Assembly (NCBI RefSeq): GCF_024199905.1
Contig: NZ_JANAFB010000001.1
Span: forward strand, 62,001 to 126,000
Length of the DNA stretch: 64,000 bases
Reading direction: 5' to 3'
Origin: Rothia santali
GTDB lineage: Bacteria > Actinomycetota > Actinomycetes > Actinomycetales > Micrococcaceae
The translations under genes were made by a program, and so were the position numbers. This document shows positions 19,459 to 28,007 of the stretch, piece by piece; the first letter of the stretch is position 1, and each line of letters begins with the position of its first letter. Below the pieces are notes generated by a model. The model was given only the letters and a program-made list of their open reading frames with translations, did no database searches and had not been told where the DNA came from.

Positions 19459-20367
19459 GTGAGCAACCCCCAGCTGACCCCCGAGGACATCGCGGCCCGG
19501 GCCCGGCGCGTGGACGCGCTGCCCGGCGTCGTGCGCATCGACGCCGCCCAGGTCGAGGCCGCCGACGGCCGCGCCGAGGACCCCGTCCTGCGCGACCTGC
19601 GCTTCTACCGCGGCCTGACCGACGTGCGCATGCGCTCCTCGCGCGAGTCCGAGTGGGGCGTCTACATCGCCGAGTCCTCCAAGGTGCTGCGCCGCGCGCT
19701 CGACGCCGGCCACGAGCCGCTGTCCTTCCTGATGGGGGACAAGTGGGCCGAGGACCTCGCGGACGTGCTGCGCGCGCATCCGGGCGTGCCCGCCTACGTC
19801 GCCGCCGACGCCGTCCTGGAGGGCCTGACCGGCTTCCACCTGCACCGCGGCGCCCTGGCCGTAATGCGGCGGCCGCGGCCGCTGGAGGTGTCCGAGCTGC
19901 TGGACGGCGCGCGCCGGATCGCGGTGCTCGAGGACATCGTGGACCACACCAACATCGGCGCGATCTTCCGCTCGGCCGCCGGGCTGGGGGTCGACGGCGT
20001 CCTGGTCACCCCACGCTGCGCCGACCCGCTGTACCGGCGGGCCATCCGGGTCTCGATGGGCACGGTCTTCCAGGTGCCGTGGGCGCGGGCGACGTCGTGG
20101 CCCGGAGACCTGGAGACGCTGCGCGAGCACGGGTTCGTCACCGCGGCGCTGGCGCTGACTGAGGACTCGGTGAGCCTGGAGGAGCTGGCCGCGGAGGACC
20201 ACGAGCGGCTCGCCCTGATCCTCGGCACGGAGGGCGACGGCCTGGGCCGCGGGACGCTGGCCGCGGCGGACCGGACCGTCACGATCCCGATGTCGCACCG
20301 GGTGGACTCGCTGAACGTCGCGGCGGCCTCGGCGGTGGCGTTCTGGGAGACGCGGGCGCGGGGCTGA
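19459..20367 (+). CDS. SPOUT-family rRNA/tRNA methyltransferase (TrmH/SpoU type)
   Basis: 302 residues. The N-terminal substrate-binding part resembles the L30e-like domain of TrmH proteins. The C-terminal SPOUT knot has the three motifs: VDHTNIGAIFRSAAGLG (motif 1), LILGTEGDGLGRG (motif 2) and IPMSHRVDSLNVAAASAV (motif 3). It is therefore a SAM-dependent 2'-O-ribose methyltransferase; the target RNA is unknown. The GTG start at 19459 follows the TSUP gene by 26 bases. Confidence 0.88.
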   Translation: MSNPQLTPEDIAARARRVDALPGVVRIDAAQVEAADGRAEDPVLRDLRFYRGLTDVRMRSSRESEWGVYIAESSKVLRRALDAGHEPLSFLMGDKWAEDLADVLRAHPGVPAYVAADAVLEGLTGFHLHRGALAVMRRPRPLEVSELLDGARRIAVLEDIVDHTNIGAIFRSAAGLGVDGVLVTPRCADPLYRRAIRVSMGTVFQVPWARATSWPGDLETLREHGFVTAALALTEDSVSLEELAAEDHERLALILGTEGDGLGRGTLAAADRTVTIPMSHRVDSLNVAAASAVAFWETRARG

Positions 20368-20376
20368 CGTTCGGAC

Positions 20377-20410
20377 GGCCAGCCGGCCGCGCTCGTCGGA
20401 TGGCTGGCCG
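20377..20410. terminator. Hairpin terminator between convergent genes
   Basis: Perfect 9-base arms CGGCCAGCC / GGCTGGCCG around a GC-rich loop, between the methyltransferase and the converging MFS gene. Confidence 0.6.
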
Positions 20411-20433
20411 CACCCACGTCAACGGTGACGTCG

Positions 20434-21921
20434 TCAGCGCCGAGCTCGGGCCCGCCGCACCCTCCCGATAGCGTGGATCGCCCCCGTCGTCACATCTTCC
20501 TCGAGCGCTTCCAGCGTGCGCCCGCGGGTCTCGGGCACCAGCCGCCACACGTACAGCAGCGAGGCGACGCCGATGACCGCGAACATCAGGAACGCTCCGA
20601 CCAGGCCGATGGAGGCCAGCAGCGTCGGCATCAGGATCGCGAGCACGCCCTGGACCAACCAGCCGCCGACCGCGGCGATTCCCATTCCCAGGCCGCGCAT
20701 GTGCAGCGGGAAGATCTCCGCCAGCCACACCCATACCGCCACGTTGAGGAAGGTCTGCATCGCGAGCACGAACGCCACGACGAGCACCAGGATCACGAAC
20801 GGGCGTGCCGGATTGCCCTCCGGGAAGACCACCGCGGCCAGGCTGATCAGCAGGTGGCACGACGTCGTGAGCGCGAGCCCCAGCAGGAAGGTGGTGCGGC
20901 GATTGACGCGGTCCATGTTTCGCACCGCTACGACACCGCCGATCACCGCGACGACGCCGAACGAGATGTTCGCGAGCACCGCCTGCCCCGGCGTCATGCC
21001 CGACTCCTCCAGGACACGGGTGCCGAAGAACATCACGGTGCTGATGCCCGTGAGCGACTGGATCATGCTCAGCCCGAAGCCCACGGCCACGATCCGGACG
21101 AGCCACTTGTTGCGCAGCAGCGCGCCGAGGCCCACCCGGCCGCGGGACTCCTCCTCCGCGACGACGTCGATCTGCTCGAGCTCGGCCTCCGCTCGCGGGA
21201 CCGTCCGGATGGTCCGGAGGACGGCCAGGGCGTCCTCGCGCCGGCCGTGCTCCACGAGCCAGCGGGGCGACTCCGGCATCCGCAGCATCCCGACGAACAG
21301 CGCGATCGCCGGGATCGCGCACATGGCGAACATGAAGCGCCACACGTGGCCCTCCGTGCCGAAGACCGTGGCGATGAGCGCGTTGACGACGAACGCCGCC
21401 AACTGTCCCGAGACGATCGCGAGCTCGTTGCGGCCCGTGATGGAGCCGCGGATCTCGTAGGGCGCGAGCTCGGCCAGGTACACGGGCACGACCGTGGACG
21501 CACCGCCCACCGCGAGCCCCAGCACCAGGCGACCCGCGAGGGCCATCGCGTATCCGACGAGGGAGAACTCGCCGTCCCCGCCCGGGGCGAAGACCACCAG
21601 CAGCACCCCGCCGAAGAACAGCACGGCCAGCAGGATGATGGCCCGCCGGCGGCCGATCGCATCGGAGAGCCGCCCGCACAGCAGTGCACCGGCCGCGGCC
21701 CCGAAGGGCAGCAGCCCGACGAAGACGCCGAGCTGCAGGAGGCTCAGCCCGAGGTCCGCCGCCATGGGCCCCTCGGAGCCGTTGACCACGCCGGTGTCGT
21801 ACCCGAACAGCAGCCCGCCGAAGCAGGCGACGATCGAGACGAGGCCGAGGCGGCGCCGGTGGGGGCCGGACTTCTCGAGGGGTGGCAGCGCGGCGGTGCC
21901 GGTGCTCGCTCCAGTGGTCAT
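20434..21921 (-). CDS. MFS sugar transporter
   Basis: 495-residue proton-coupled sugar porter with 12 predicted helices. Family motifs are present: LLFGYDTGVVNG, CGRLSDAIGRRRAI (the D-x5-RR loop), PESPRWLVEHGR after helix 6 and PETRGRTLEALEE at the C-terminus. I start at the ATG at 21921 with AAGGAG upstream. It lies in one operon with a sugar kinase and a sugar epimerase/isomerase, under the ROK operator at 23.8 kb. Confidence 0.9.
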   Translation of the reverse strand: MTTGASTGTAALPPLEKSGPHRRRLGLVSIVACFGGLLFGYDTGVVNGSEGPMAADLGLSLLQLGVFVGLLPFGAAAGALLCGRLSDAIGRRRAIILLAVLFFGGVLLVVFAPGGDGEFSLVGYAMALAGRLVLGLAVGGASTVVPVYLAELAPYEIRGSITGRNELAIVSGQLAAFVVNALIATVFGTEGHVWRFMFAMCAIPAIALFVGMLRMPESPRWLVEHGRREDALAVLRTIRTVPRAEAELEQIDVVAEEESRGRVGLGALLRNKWLVRIVAVGFGLSMIQSLTGISTVMFFGTRVLEESGMTPGQAVLANISFGVVAVIGGVVAVRNMDRVNRRTTFLLGLALTTSCHLLISLAAVVFPEGNPARPFVILVLVVAFVLAMQTFLNVAVWVWLAEIFPLHMRGLGMGIAAVGGWLVQGVLAILMPTLLASIGLVGAFLMFAVIGVASLLYVWRLVPETRGRTLEALEEDVTTGAIHAIGRVRRARARR

Positions 21922-22061
21922 GGTGACTCCTTCGTCAGGCGGGTGCATGGATGTGAGGCGGGTGGGGGAGGCCGGGCCCGCTGCGTGTAGCCGGTGCCGG
22001 CGCGCCCGTGCGCGGATCGGCCGGGTGCTGACGCGGACGCGTGCTGGGCCCCGGGTGCCGG

Positions 22062-22886
22062 TCAGTCGAGGGGAGCCGTCAGCGGCTCCGCGGTCACGCC
22101 GGACAGGACGAGGTCGGCCCGGCCCGCGGTGGCCTCGACGAGCGCGGCATTGACGCCGTCGACCTCGCGCGCCCACGCGGTCGCGGCCTCGAGGCTGCGG
22201 CCGTGGCGGACGTGCCGGTCGACCAGGCGCGCCTCCCGCTCGGCCGCGGGGGTCGAGCAGAACCAGGCGGTGTCGAGGCGCTCGCGCACCTGCGCCCACG
22301 GGCCGCTCTCCGCGAGCAGGTAGTTGCCCTCGACGACGACGACGCCCGCGGCCGGCTCGATCGCCAGCTCGCCGGCCACGCCCTCGTCGACGGCCCGCCG
22401 GAAGCTGGGGGCGTAGACGGTGTGGCCGGTCTCGGCGCGGACCCGGTCCAGGAGGGCCAGGAAGCCCCACCCGTCGAAGGTCTCGAGGGCGCCCTTGCGA
22501 TCGCGGAGGCCGAGCCGGTCCAGGGTGGCGTTGGCCAGATGGAATCCGTCCATGGGGAGGTAGGCGGCGGTTCTGGGCGCGAGCTGGTTGAGCCGGCCCA
22601 CCAGTACCGTGGCGAGGGTGGTCTTGCCGCTGCCGGGACTGCCGGCGACGCCGAGCAGGTACCGCACGCCCGGACGGGCCGCCGCTCGGACCTCCCGGGC
22701 CAGGGCGTCGAGACGCTTCAGGGGCGGCCGCGACGACGACTCGTCGTCGAACGCGGGCGCATCCGTCGCGATTTCGCCGGCGGGGGTTCCGCGCCTCGCG
22801 GCCCCTGCGATAACGGCATCGTCCGCAGCCCCGGTGATCACGGCGTCGTCCACGGCGCCGGCCGTCCCGGCGGCCTCACGCACCAC
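22062..22886 (-). CDS. Phosphoribulokinase/uridine-kinase-like sugar or nucleoside kinase
   Basis: P-loop kinase, 274 residues. Walker A is GSPGSGKTT near residue 82, followed by LPMDGFHLAN (a motif of the FrcK/YggC-like kinases) and VVVVEGNYLL. The N-terminal 35 residues contain a 9-residue repeat (AVDDAVITG, AADDAVIAG) encoded by a 27-base tandem repeat, probably disordered. The start overlaps the stop of the epimerase gene by 11 bases; GTG 22883 is an alternative. By context it probably phosphorylates the ketose made by the neighbouring epimerase. Confidence 0.75.
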   Translation of the reverse strand: MVREAAGTAGAVDDAVITGAADDAVIAGAARRGTPAGEIATDAPAFDDESSSRPPLKRLDALAREVRAAARPGVRYLLGVAGSPGSGKTTLATVLVGRLNQLAPRTAAYLPMDGFHLANATLDRLGLRDRKGALETFDGWGFLALLDRVRAETGHTVYAPSFRRAVDEGVAGELAIEPAAGVVVVEGNYLLAESGPWAQVRERLDTAWFCSTPAAEREARLVDRHVRHGRSLEAATAWAREVDGVNAALVEATAGRADLVLSGVTAEPLTAPLD

Positions 22887-23745
22887 GGTGCGCCTCGAGC
22901 TGCGCGGTCATGAACGCGTGCGCGTGCCGGGCCAGCGCCGGCCCGTCCTGCCACAGGTCGCGCCAGATCGCCAGGTCGTTGGACAGCGTCGGGGAGACCA
23001 CGGCCGAGGAGAAGGACTCGAACGTGATCGGCCCGGAGTAGGCGACGTCGTCGAGCGCCCGGAAGAAGGAGCCGAAGTCGAGGTGGCCGCTGCCGAGGTA
23101 CCCGCGGTGGTTCTCGCCGACGTGGACGTAGCCGAGGCGGTCGCCGACCAGGTGCACGGGGCGGACGAAGTCGTCCTCCTCGATGTTCATGTGGTAGACG
23201 TCCAGGTGGATCGTGACGTTCTCGTGCCCGACGTCGTCGGCCAGGCGCAGCGCGTCCGCGGCCGTGTTGACCACGTTGGTCTCGTACCGGTTGCAGACCT
23301 CCAGCCCGAGGGTCATGCCCTTCCCGTCCGCCTCGGCGGCGAGCTCACGCAGGACCGCGACGACGTTGGCGCGCCCCGCCGCCCCGAGCGGCCGGCCGTA
23401 CTTGCCGAGCGCGCTGTAGAGGGCCCCGGTCAGGTGCGTCCCGCCCAGCTCGTGGGTCGCCTCGAGCGAGTCGTGCAGCAGGCGCGCGCCGCGGGCGACC
23501 ACGTCCGGGTCCTCGCTCGAGACGTCGGCGTCAAAGGCGAGGCCGCGGGAGCACGCGACGTCGAGCCCGGCCTCCCGCAGCTCCCGGCGCGTCTGGCTCA
23601 CGTCGAGCCGGTCGAGATCGTGCAGCGAGAGTTCCAGCAGGTCGTATCCGGCGGCCTTCGCCTGCCGGACGGTCGCGGTGACCTCGTCGGGGGTCGTGCC
23701 GCCGGAGAAGACGAGCGCGTGGACTCCGAGGGGATTGACGGTCAT
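22876..23745 (-). CDS. Sugar phosphate isomerase/epimerase (ketose 3-epimerase-like)
   Basis: 289-residue TIM barrel of the AP-endonuclease-2 superfamily. The metal ligands expected for D-tagatose/D-psicose 3-epimerases can be seen in order: Glu in GLEVCNRYETNV, Asp in IHLDVYHMN, His in YVHVGENHRGYLG, and Glu in ITFESFSS. First gene of an operon with a kinase and an MFS carrier. A TTGACC-17-TACATT promoter (23796-23824, minus strand) lies just upstream and is overlapped by a palindrome. Confidence 0.82.
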   Translation of the reverse strand: MTVNPLGVHALVFSGGTTPDEVTATVRQAKAAGYDLLELSLHDLDRLDVSQTRRELREAGLDVACSRGLAFDADVSSEDPDVVARGARLLHDSLEATHELGGTHLTGALYSALGKYGRPLGAAGRANVVAVLRELAAEADGKGMTLGLEVCNRYETNVVNTAADALRLADDVGHENVTIHLDVYHMNIEEDDFVRPVHLVGDRLGYVHVGENHRGYLGSGHLDFGSFFRALDDVAYSGPITFESFSSAVVSPTLSNDLAIWRDLWQDGPALARHAHAFMTAQLEAHRGA

Positions 23746-23795
23746 GGGGGGCCTTTCACGAGGGGAGTCGAGATGACGTGAGTGACTTCCAGCTC

Positions 23796-23836
23796 AATGT
23801 ATCCACACTTTTGTGTTTGGTCAACGCAAAAGTGTG
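23796..23836. promoter_or_regulatory. Divergent promoter with palindromic operator (ROK regulon)
   Basis: A perfect inverted repeat with 10-base arms, CACACTTTTG (23804-23813) and CAAAAGTGTG (23827-23836), separated by 13 bases. On the minus strand TTGACC (23819-23824) and TACATT (23796-23801) are separated by exactly 17 bases, a near-consensus housekeeping promoter for the epimerase-kinase-MFS operon. One arm of the palindrome lies in that promoter's spacer. Probably bound by the divergent ROK repressor. Confidence 0.8.
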
Positions 23837-23887
23837 CCGACTTTATGCTTCCCGTCCGTTAGACTGAGAGCGACGAGAGGAGGGCCC

Positions 23888-25051
23888 ATGGCTGTCGGGT
23901 CACACGAGAGCGACGTGCTGGCGCTGTTCCGCGAGCACGGGGAGCTCAGCCGGACCGAGCTCATCGCCCGCTGCGGGCTCTCGCGCTCGACCGTGAACCA
24001 CCGCCTCACGGCGCTGACGACCGCCGGTCTGCTCGTCCCCGTGGAGGGCGGCGAGTCCACCGGCGGCCGCCCCTCCAGCAGGTTCGAGCTCAACGCCGGG
24101 CGGGCCGCGATCCTCTGCGCCGACGTCGGCGCCACGGGCTTCACCGCGGCCCTGTGCGATCTCACGGGCGCCCCGCTGGCCCATCGGGAGCGCGCGATCG
24201 ATGTGTGGGAGGGTCCCGAGGCCGTCCTCTGCGCGGTGCTCGAGGCCTTCCGCGAGCTGCCCGTGTGCACGGAGGTGTGGGGGATCGCGATCGGGGTGCC
24301 CGGTCCGGTCGAGTTCGCCGCGCGGCGGGTCGTGAACCCGCCGATCATGACGGGGTGGGACCGCTTCGACATCGCCGCCTGGTTCCGGCCGCACTACGAC
24401 GCCCCGGTGCTGGTGGAGAACGACGCCAACGCCCGCGCCGTCGCCGAGGCCCGCGTGAACCGGCTCGACAACGTCATCGCGCTCAAGCTGGGCACCGGCG
24501 TCGGCGCGGGCCTGGTCTTCCACGGCGAGATCATCCGCGGGGAGAACGGCGCGGCCGGGGACATCGGCCACACCCGGGCGGCCATCGTGGACCCCGAGCC
24601 GCGCCCGTGCCGGTGCGGGAGCTTCGACTGCGTTGAGGCCTACGCGGGCGGGTGGGCGCTGCAGCGGGAACTCGCCGGGTGCGGGATCGAGGTCCGCGGA
24701 ACGGCCGACGTCGTCGAGCGCGTGGCGCGCGGTGACATCGAGACCACCCGCCGCGTCCGGGCGGCCGGGCGCGTGGTGGGCGACGCGATCGCGGACCTGG
24801 TGGGCATCCTGAACCCGCGCGCGATCGCCCTGTCGGGCCGGCTCGCGGAGTGCGACGAGGTGCTCATGGCCGGGATCCGCGAGCGGCTCTACCAGCGCGC
24901 GACGCCGCTGGTGACCCGCGACCTCACCATCGCCCGGTCCGCGCTGGGCGCCCTCGACGGCGTCACCGGCCTGGCGCTGATCGCCAGCGACGCCGTGCTG
25001 GCGCAGGGCTCGATCGAGCGGATCGTCGCGGGGTCCGCCACGGGGGCGTGA
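23888..25051 (+). CDS. ROK family transcriptional regulator
   Basis: 387 residues. An N-terminal winged helix (about 1-60, LSRTELIARCGLSRSTVNHRL) is joined to a ROK kinase-like sugar-sensing domain. The ATP/sugar motifs are ADVGATGF, VENDANARAVAEA and GTGVGAGLV. The zinc motif is CRCGSFDCVEAYAGG. The ATG at 23888 has AGGAGG upstream. It faces the epimerase-kinase-MFS operon across a strong palindrome and is probably its repressor, released by the sugar. Confidence 0.9.
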   Translation: MAVGSHESDVLALFREHGELSRTELIARCGLSRSTVNHRLTALTTAGLLVPVEGGESTGGRPSSRFELNAGRAAILCADVGATGFTAALCDLTGAPLAHRERAIDVWEGPEAVLCAVLEAFRELPVCTEVWGIAIGVPGPVEFAARRVVNPPIMTGWDRFDIAAWFRPHYDAPVLVENDANARAVAEARVNRLDNVIALKLGTGVGAGLVFHGEIIRGENGAAGDIGHTRAAIVDPEPRPCRCGSFDCVEAYAGGWALQRELAGCGIEVRGTADVVERVARGDIETTRRVRAAGRVVGDAIADLVGILNPRAIALSGRLAECDEVLMAGIRERLYQRATPLVTRDLTIARSALGALDGVTGLALIASDAVLAQGSIERIVAGSATGA

Positions 25052-25060
25052 CGGCCCCGG

Positions 25061-25101
25061 CGGGCTGGGCGGGTCGTACGGACAGCGCCCCGCCCACCCG
25101 G
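25061..25101. terminator. Putative bidirectional hairpin between ROK gene and SDR gene
   Basis: Arms GGCTGGGCGGG and CCCGCCCACCC pair almost completely across a 17-base loop, between two convergent genes. Confidence 0.5.
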
Positions 25102-25111
25102 CCGCGGCGAC

Positions 25112-26374
25112 TCAGCCCCGCCGCGGCCGCGCCGGCACCAGCCCGTCCGCCTCGTAGCGGTCGAACAGCTCCAGGAACGCCCGCTCGGTGTCGACGTAGG
25201 TCGCGAACCCGGCGAGCCGGCTCTTGGTCATGTCGGCGAGGACCTCCACCTCGACGCCGAGGTCGCTGTCGGTGTGCCAGAACGACGCCACCCGGTCCAG
25301 CCGCTCCTCCGTCAGCCCGTGCCGGGCCACGATCTCGGACCAGACCCGCTCCTGCCCCTCCATCTGCTCCACGAGCGGCCGCGGCTCGGCCCCGGGGCCC
25401 TCCCACTCGACGCCGAGGGCGTCGGCCAGGCGCGGCCACAGCCAGCGCCACCTGAACACCTCGCCGTTGGTCACGTTCCACGCCTCGTTCCCGACGCCGG
25501 GCGTGGTCGAGGCCCAGATCATCTGATCCGCGACCACGCGCGAGTCGGAGATGTCCGTCAGGCAGTTCCACACCGTCTCCGTGCCCGGGAAGACCAGCGG
25601 GGCCCCGGTCTCGCGGGCGATCGCGGCGTGCACGGCGAGCGTGAGGGCGAAGTTCATCGCGTTGCCGACGGCGTGCCCGGTCACGGTGTGGGCCCGGTGC
25701 ACGCTCCAGGTGAAACCGTCGCGCTCGGCGGCGGCGAACAGCTCGTCCTCCTGCGCGTAGTAGAAGTTCGGGGTCTCCAGCCGCTCGGACTCCTCGCGGA
25801 AGGGCGTCTCCCGCATCTCGCCGGTGCCGAAGGCCTCGAAGGGCCCCATGTAGTGCTTCAGCCCGGTCATCAGGGCGACGTGGCGGACCGAGCCGGCGGG
25901 GGAGAGCGCGTCGAAGAGGTGGCGCAGCATCGCCCGGTTCACCCGGATGTTCGCGGCCTCGTCCTCCTGGCGCGACCACACCGTGAGGAAGACGTGGGTC
26001 GGCCGGAGCTCGGCCAGCGCCCGGGCAACGCTCTCGCGGTCCTGGAGGTCGGCGAGGATGGGGTGGACGCCGCGGGGCAGCTCGTGGGCGGAACGGGAGA
26101 GGCCGTGCACCTCCCAGCCCTCCCGTCCCGCGAGCTGGCGGGCCACCTCGGAGCCGACGATGCCGTTGACGCCCACGACCAGGGCGACCGAGGGCCGGCC
26201 GTCCGCCGCGTTGCCCGGGCCCTGCAGCCGGACGTGGCCCGCGGCGTCGTGCTCCGGACGGGCCGCGGCTCCTTCTGACGTTCCGGCTCCGGCTCCGGCT
26301 TCCCCTGCGGTCCCGGTCGCGGCTGCGGACGCGGCCGGCGCTGCGGCGAGAGGGTCGGGTGTGGTGGGACGCAT
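25112..26374 (-). CDS. PRISE-type SDR (5-beta-reductase/iridoid synthase-like)
   Basis: 420 residues. After a low-complexity Ala/Gly/Thr N-terminus (about 1-60) comes an extended SDR domain: VVGVNGIVGSEVARQL (NADPH loop). The characteristic blocks TGLKHYMGPFEAFG and NFYYAQEDELF, and HRAHTVTGHAVGNAMN, are those of progesterone 5-beta-reductase/iridoid synthase-like enzymes, in which Tyr and Lys sit in these blocks rather than in Y-x3-K. They reduce activated C=C bonds. The ATG at 26374 has AGGAGG. Divergent from an XRE regulator, a layout suggesting the regulator controls it. Confidence 0.78.
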   Translation of the reverse strand: MRPTTPDPLAAAPAASAAATGTAGEAGAGAGTSEGAAARPEHDAAGHVRLQGPGNAADGRPSVALVVGVNGIVGSEVARQLAGREGWEVHGLSRSAHELPRGVHPILADLQDRESVARALAELRPTHVFLTVWSRQEDEAANIRVNRAMLRHLFDALSPAGSVRHVALMTGLKHYMGPFEAFGTGEMRETPFREESERLETPNFYYAQEDELFAAAERDGFTWSVHRAHTVTGHAVGNAMNFALTLAVHAAIARETGAPLVFPGTETVWNCLTDISDSRVVADQMIWASTTPGVGNEAWNVTNGEVFRWRWLWPRLADALGVEWEGPGAEPRPLVEQMEGQERVWSEIVARHGLTEERLDRVASFWHTDSDLGVEVEVLADMTKSRLAGFATYVDTERAFLELFDRYEADGLVPARPRRG

Positions 26375-26572
26375 GGTTCCTCCTGCGGTTGACGTGAAGA
26401 TTCCGGTGGGCCCGCCCGTTCCGTGCGGGGCCCGACGCCGCCTCGGCGACGTCGACTCACCACCCTCCTCCGGAATCGGCGGCCCAGCCAGACATCCGTT
26501 GAGCGTGCGACCGCGGTGCGTACCACCGGCAGGGTCAGGATCGGCCGCCGGCGGGCGCCTATGCTGGGGGAC

Positions 26573-27475
26573 ATGGTTTCCTCGACGCCCGCGACCTCCC
26601 GCGACTTCGGCGAGTTCCTCCGGTCCCGGCGCGCCGCCCTGGGCCCGGAGCGCGCCGGCCTCCCCGGAGCGGGCCGACGCCGGCGCGTGCCGGGGCTGCG
26701 CCGCGAGGAGGTGGCACAGCTGGCGGGCGTCAGCGTCGCCTACTACACCCGCCTGGAGCAGGGGCAGGCCCGCAACGCCTCGACCGAGGTGCTGCTGGCC
26801 CTCGCCCGGGCCCTGCAGCTCACCGCCACCGAGACGGAGCACCTGCTCGACCTGGCCCGCCCTGCGGTCCTGCGCCCCGCCCCCAGCACCCGGCCCGAGC
26901 GGCCGCACCCCCGCGCGCTGGGCATGCTGGAGGCGATCGCGGACCAGCCCGCGGTGCTCCTCGGGCGGCGCAACGACGTCCTGGCCTGGACCAGGACCGG
27001 CCACGCGCTCCTGGCCCCGCACGTGCCGTTCGCCAGCGCGGAGGACCCGGCCACCCGTCCCTCGTTGCCCCGGGCCCTGTTCCTGGACGCCCCGATGCGC
27101 GCCCTGTACGCCGACTGGGAGCACGAGGCCCGCGCCAACGTCTCCTACCTGCGGCTGGTCAGCGGCAAGCACCCCGACGACGCCGGTCTGGCCGCCCTCA
27201 TCGGGGAGCTGTGCATGAAGGACCGCGAGTTCGCCGCGATGTGGGCGACCGGCCGCGTCTCCGAGTGCACCGGCGGGACGAAGCGGTTCCACCACCCCCA
27301 GGTCGGCGACCTGATGGCCGAGTTCCAGATCTGGCTGCAGGCCGACAGCCCGGACCACCGGCTGGAGGTCTACACGCCCGTGGACGATCAGTCCGCGGAC
27401 GCGCTGACCCTGCTCGGGGCCGTGGCGCACGACCGGGCGCTGGGCCGCGCGGCGACCGGCCCGACGTCGTCGTGA
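26573..27475 (+). CDS. XRE-family regulator with MmyB-like C-terminal domain
   Basis: 300 residues. The N-terminal helix-turn-helix is GLRREEVAQLAGVSVAYYTRLEQG (about residues 42-65). The remainder matches the MmyB-like ligand-binding domain of actinobacterial regulators (RNDVLAWTRTGHALL, LFLDAPMRALYADWE, GTKRFHHPQVGDL). A TATGCT box is followed by 7 bases and then the ATG at 26573, so a leaderless start is likely. The divergent PRISE-type reductase is a probable target. Confidence 0.87.
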   Translation: MVSSTPATSRDFGEFLRSRRAALGPERAGLPGAGRRRRVPGLRREEVAQLAGVSVAYYTRLEQGQARNASTEVLLALARALQLTATETEHLLDLARPAVLRPAPSTRPERPHPRALGMLEAIADQPAVLLGRRNDVLAWTRTGHALLAPHVPFASAEDPATRPSLPRALFLDAPMRALYADWEHEARANVSYLRLVSGKHPDDAGLAALIGELCMKDREFAAMWATGRVSECTGGTKRFHHPQVGDLMAEFQIWLQADSPDHRLEVYTPVDDQSADALTLLGAVAHDRALGRAATGPTSS

Positions 27476-27613
27476 CCCGACTCTCACGCATCTCGCCCAG
27501 ACCCGCGTGATACGCTGACAAGGTTGCCCGCACGGGCGACTCCCGCGGACGCGGTCCCGGGACACATACCGAGGCCTGGCAAAATCCAGTCCGACGACGA
27601 AGGTAGACGACTT

Positions 27614-27874
27614 ATGCAGACTGACATCCACCCGGACTACCACCCGGTGATCTTCCGCGACCTCGCGTCCGGCACGACGTTCCTCACCCGCTCCACGGTG
27701 ACCAGCGCCAAGACCGAGACCTGGGAAGACGGCAACGAGTACCCGCTGGTCGAGGTCGAGGTCTCCTCGGCATCGCACCCGTTCTACACGGGCAAGCAGC
27801 GCATCATGGACTCGGCCGGCCGCGTCGAGCGCTTCAACGCGCGCTTCAAGAACTTCGGCAAGTCCGGCAACTAG
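27614..27874 (+). CDS. rpmE2: 50S ribosomal protein bL31 type B
   Basis: 86 residues, [17 protein letters not shown] onwards, with the C-terminal HPFYTGKQ and FNARFKNFG. It has no cysteines, so it is the zinc-free (C-minus) paralogue that in many bacteria replaces zinc-binding L31 when zinc is low. The ATG at 27614 lies after AAGGTAG. A TACGCT -10 box is at 27511-27516. No clear Zur operator was seen. A perfect hairpin follows. Confidence 0.96.
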   Translation: MQTDIHPDYHPVIFRDLASGTTFLTRSTVTSAKTETWEDGNEYPLVEVEVSSASHPFYTGKQRIMDSAGRVERFNARFKNFGKSGN

Positions 27875-27889
27875 AGCCGACTGCCTTAA

Positions 27890-27925
27890 CAAACGCCGGA
27901 GACTCCGCGGAGTCTCCGGCGTTTG
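27890..27925 (+). terminator. Terminator after rpmE2
   Basis: A 36-base perfect palindrome beginning CAAACGCCGGAGACTC and ending in its complement GAGTCTCCGGCGTTTG, followed by a CGTATCC stretch. The strongest hairpin in this part of the window. Confidence 0.85.
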
Positions 27926-28007
27926 CGTATCCTCTGATCTACACTGAAGGCTCGCCCGGGCCCTCCCGCGCCTAGTCCTGCCCCCGCCGTGGAAGAAGAA
28001 GCACATC

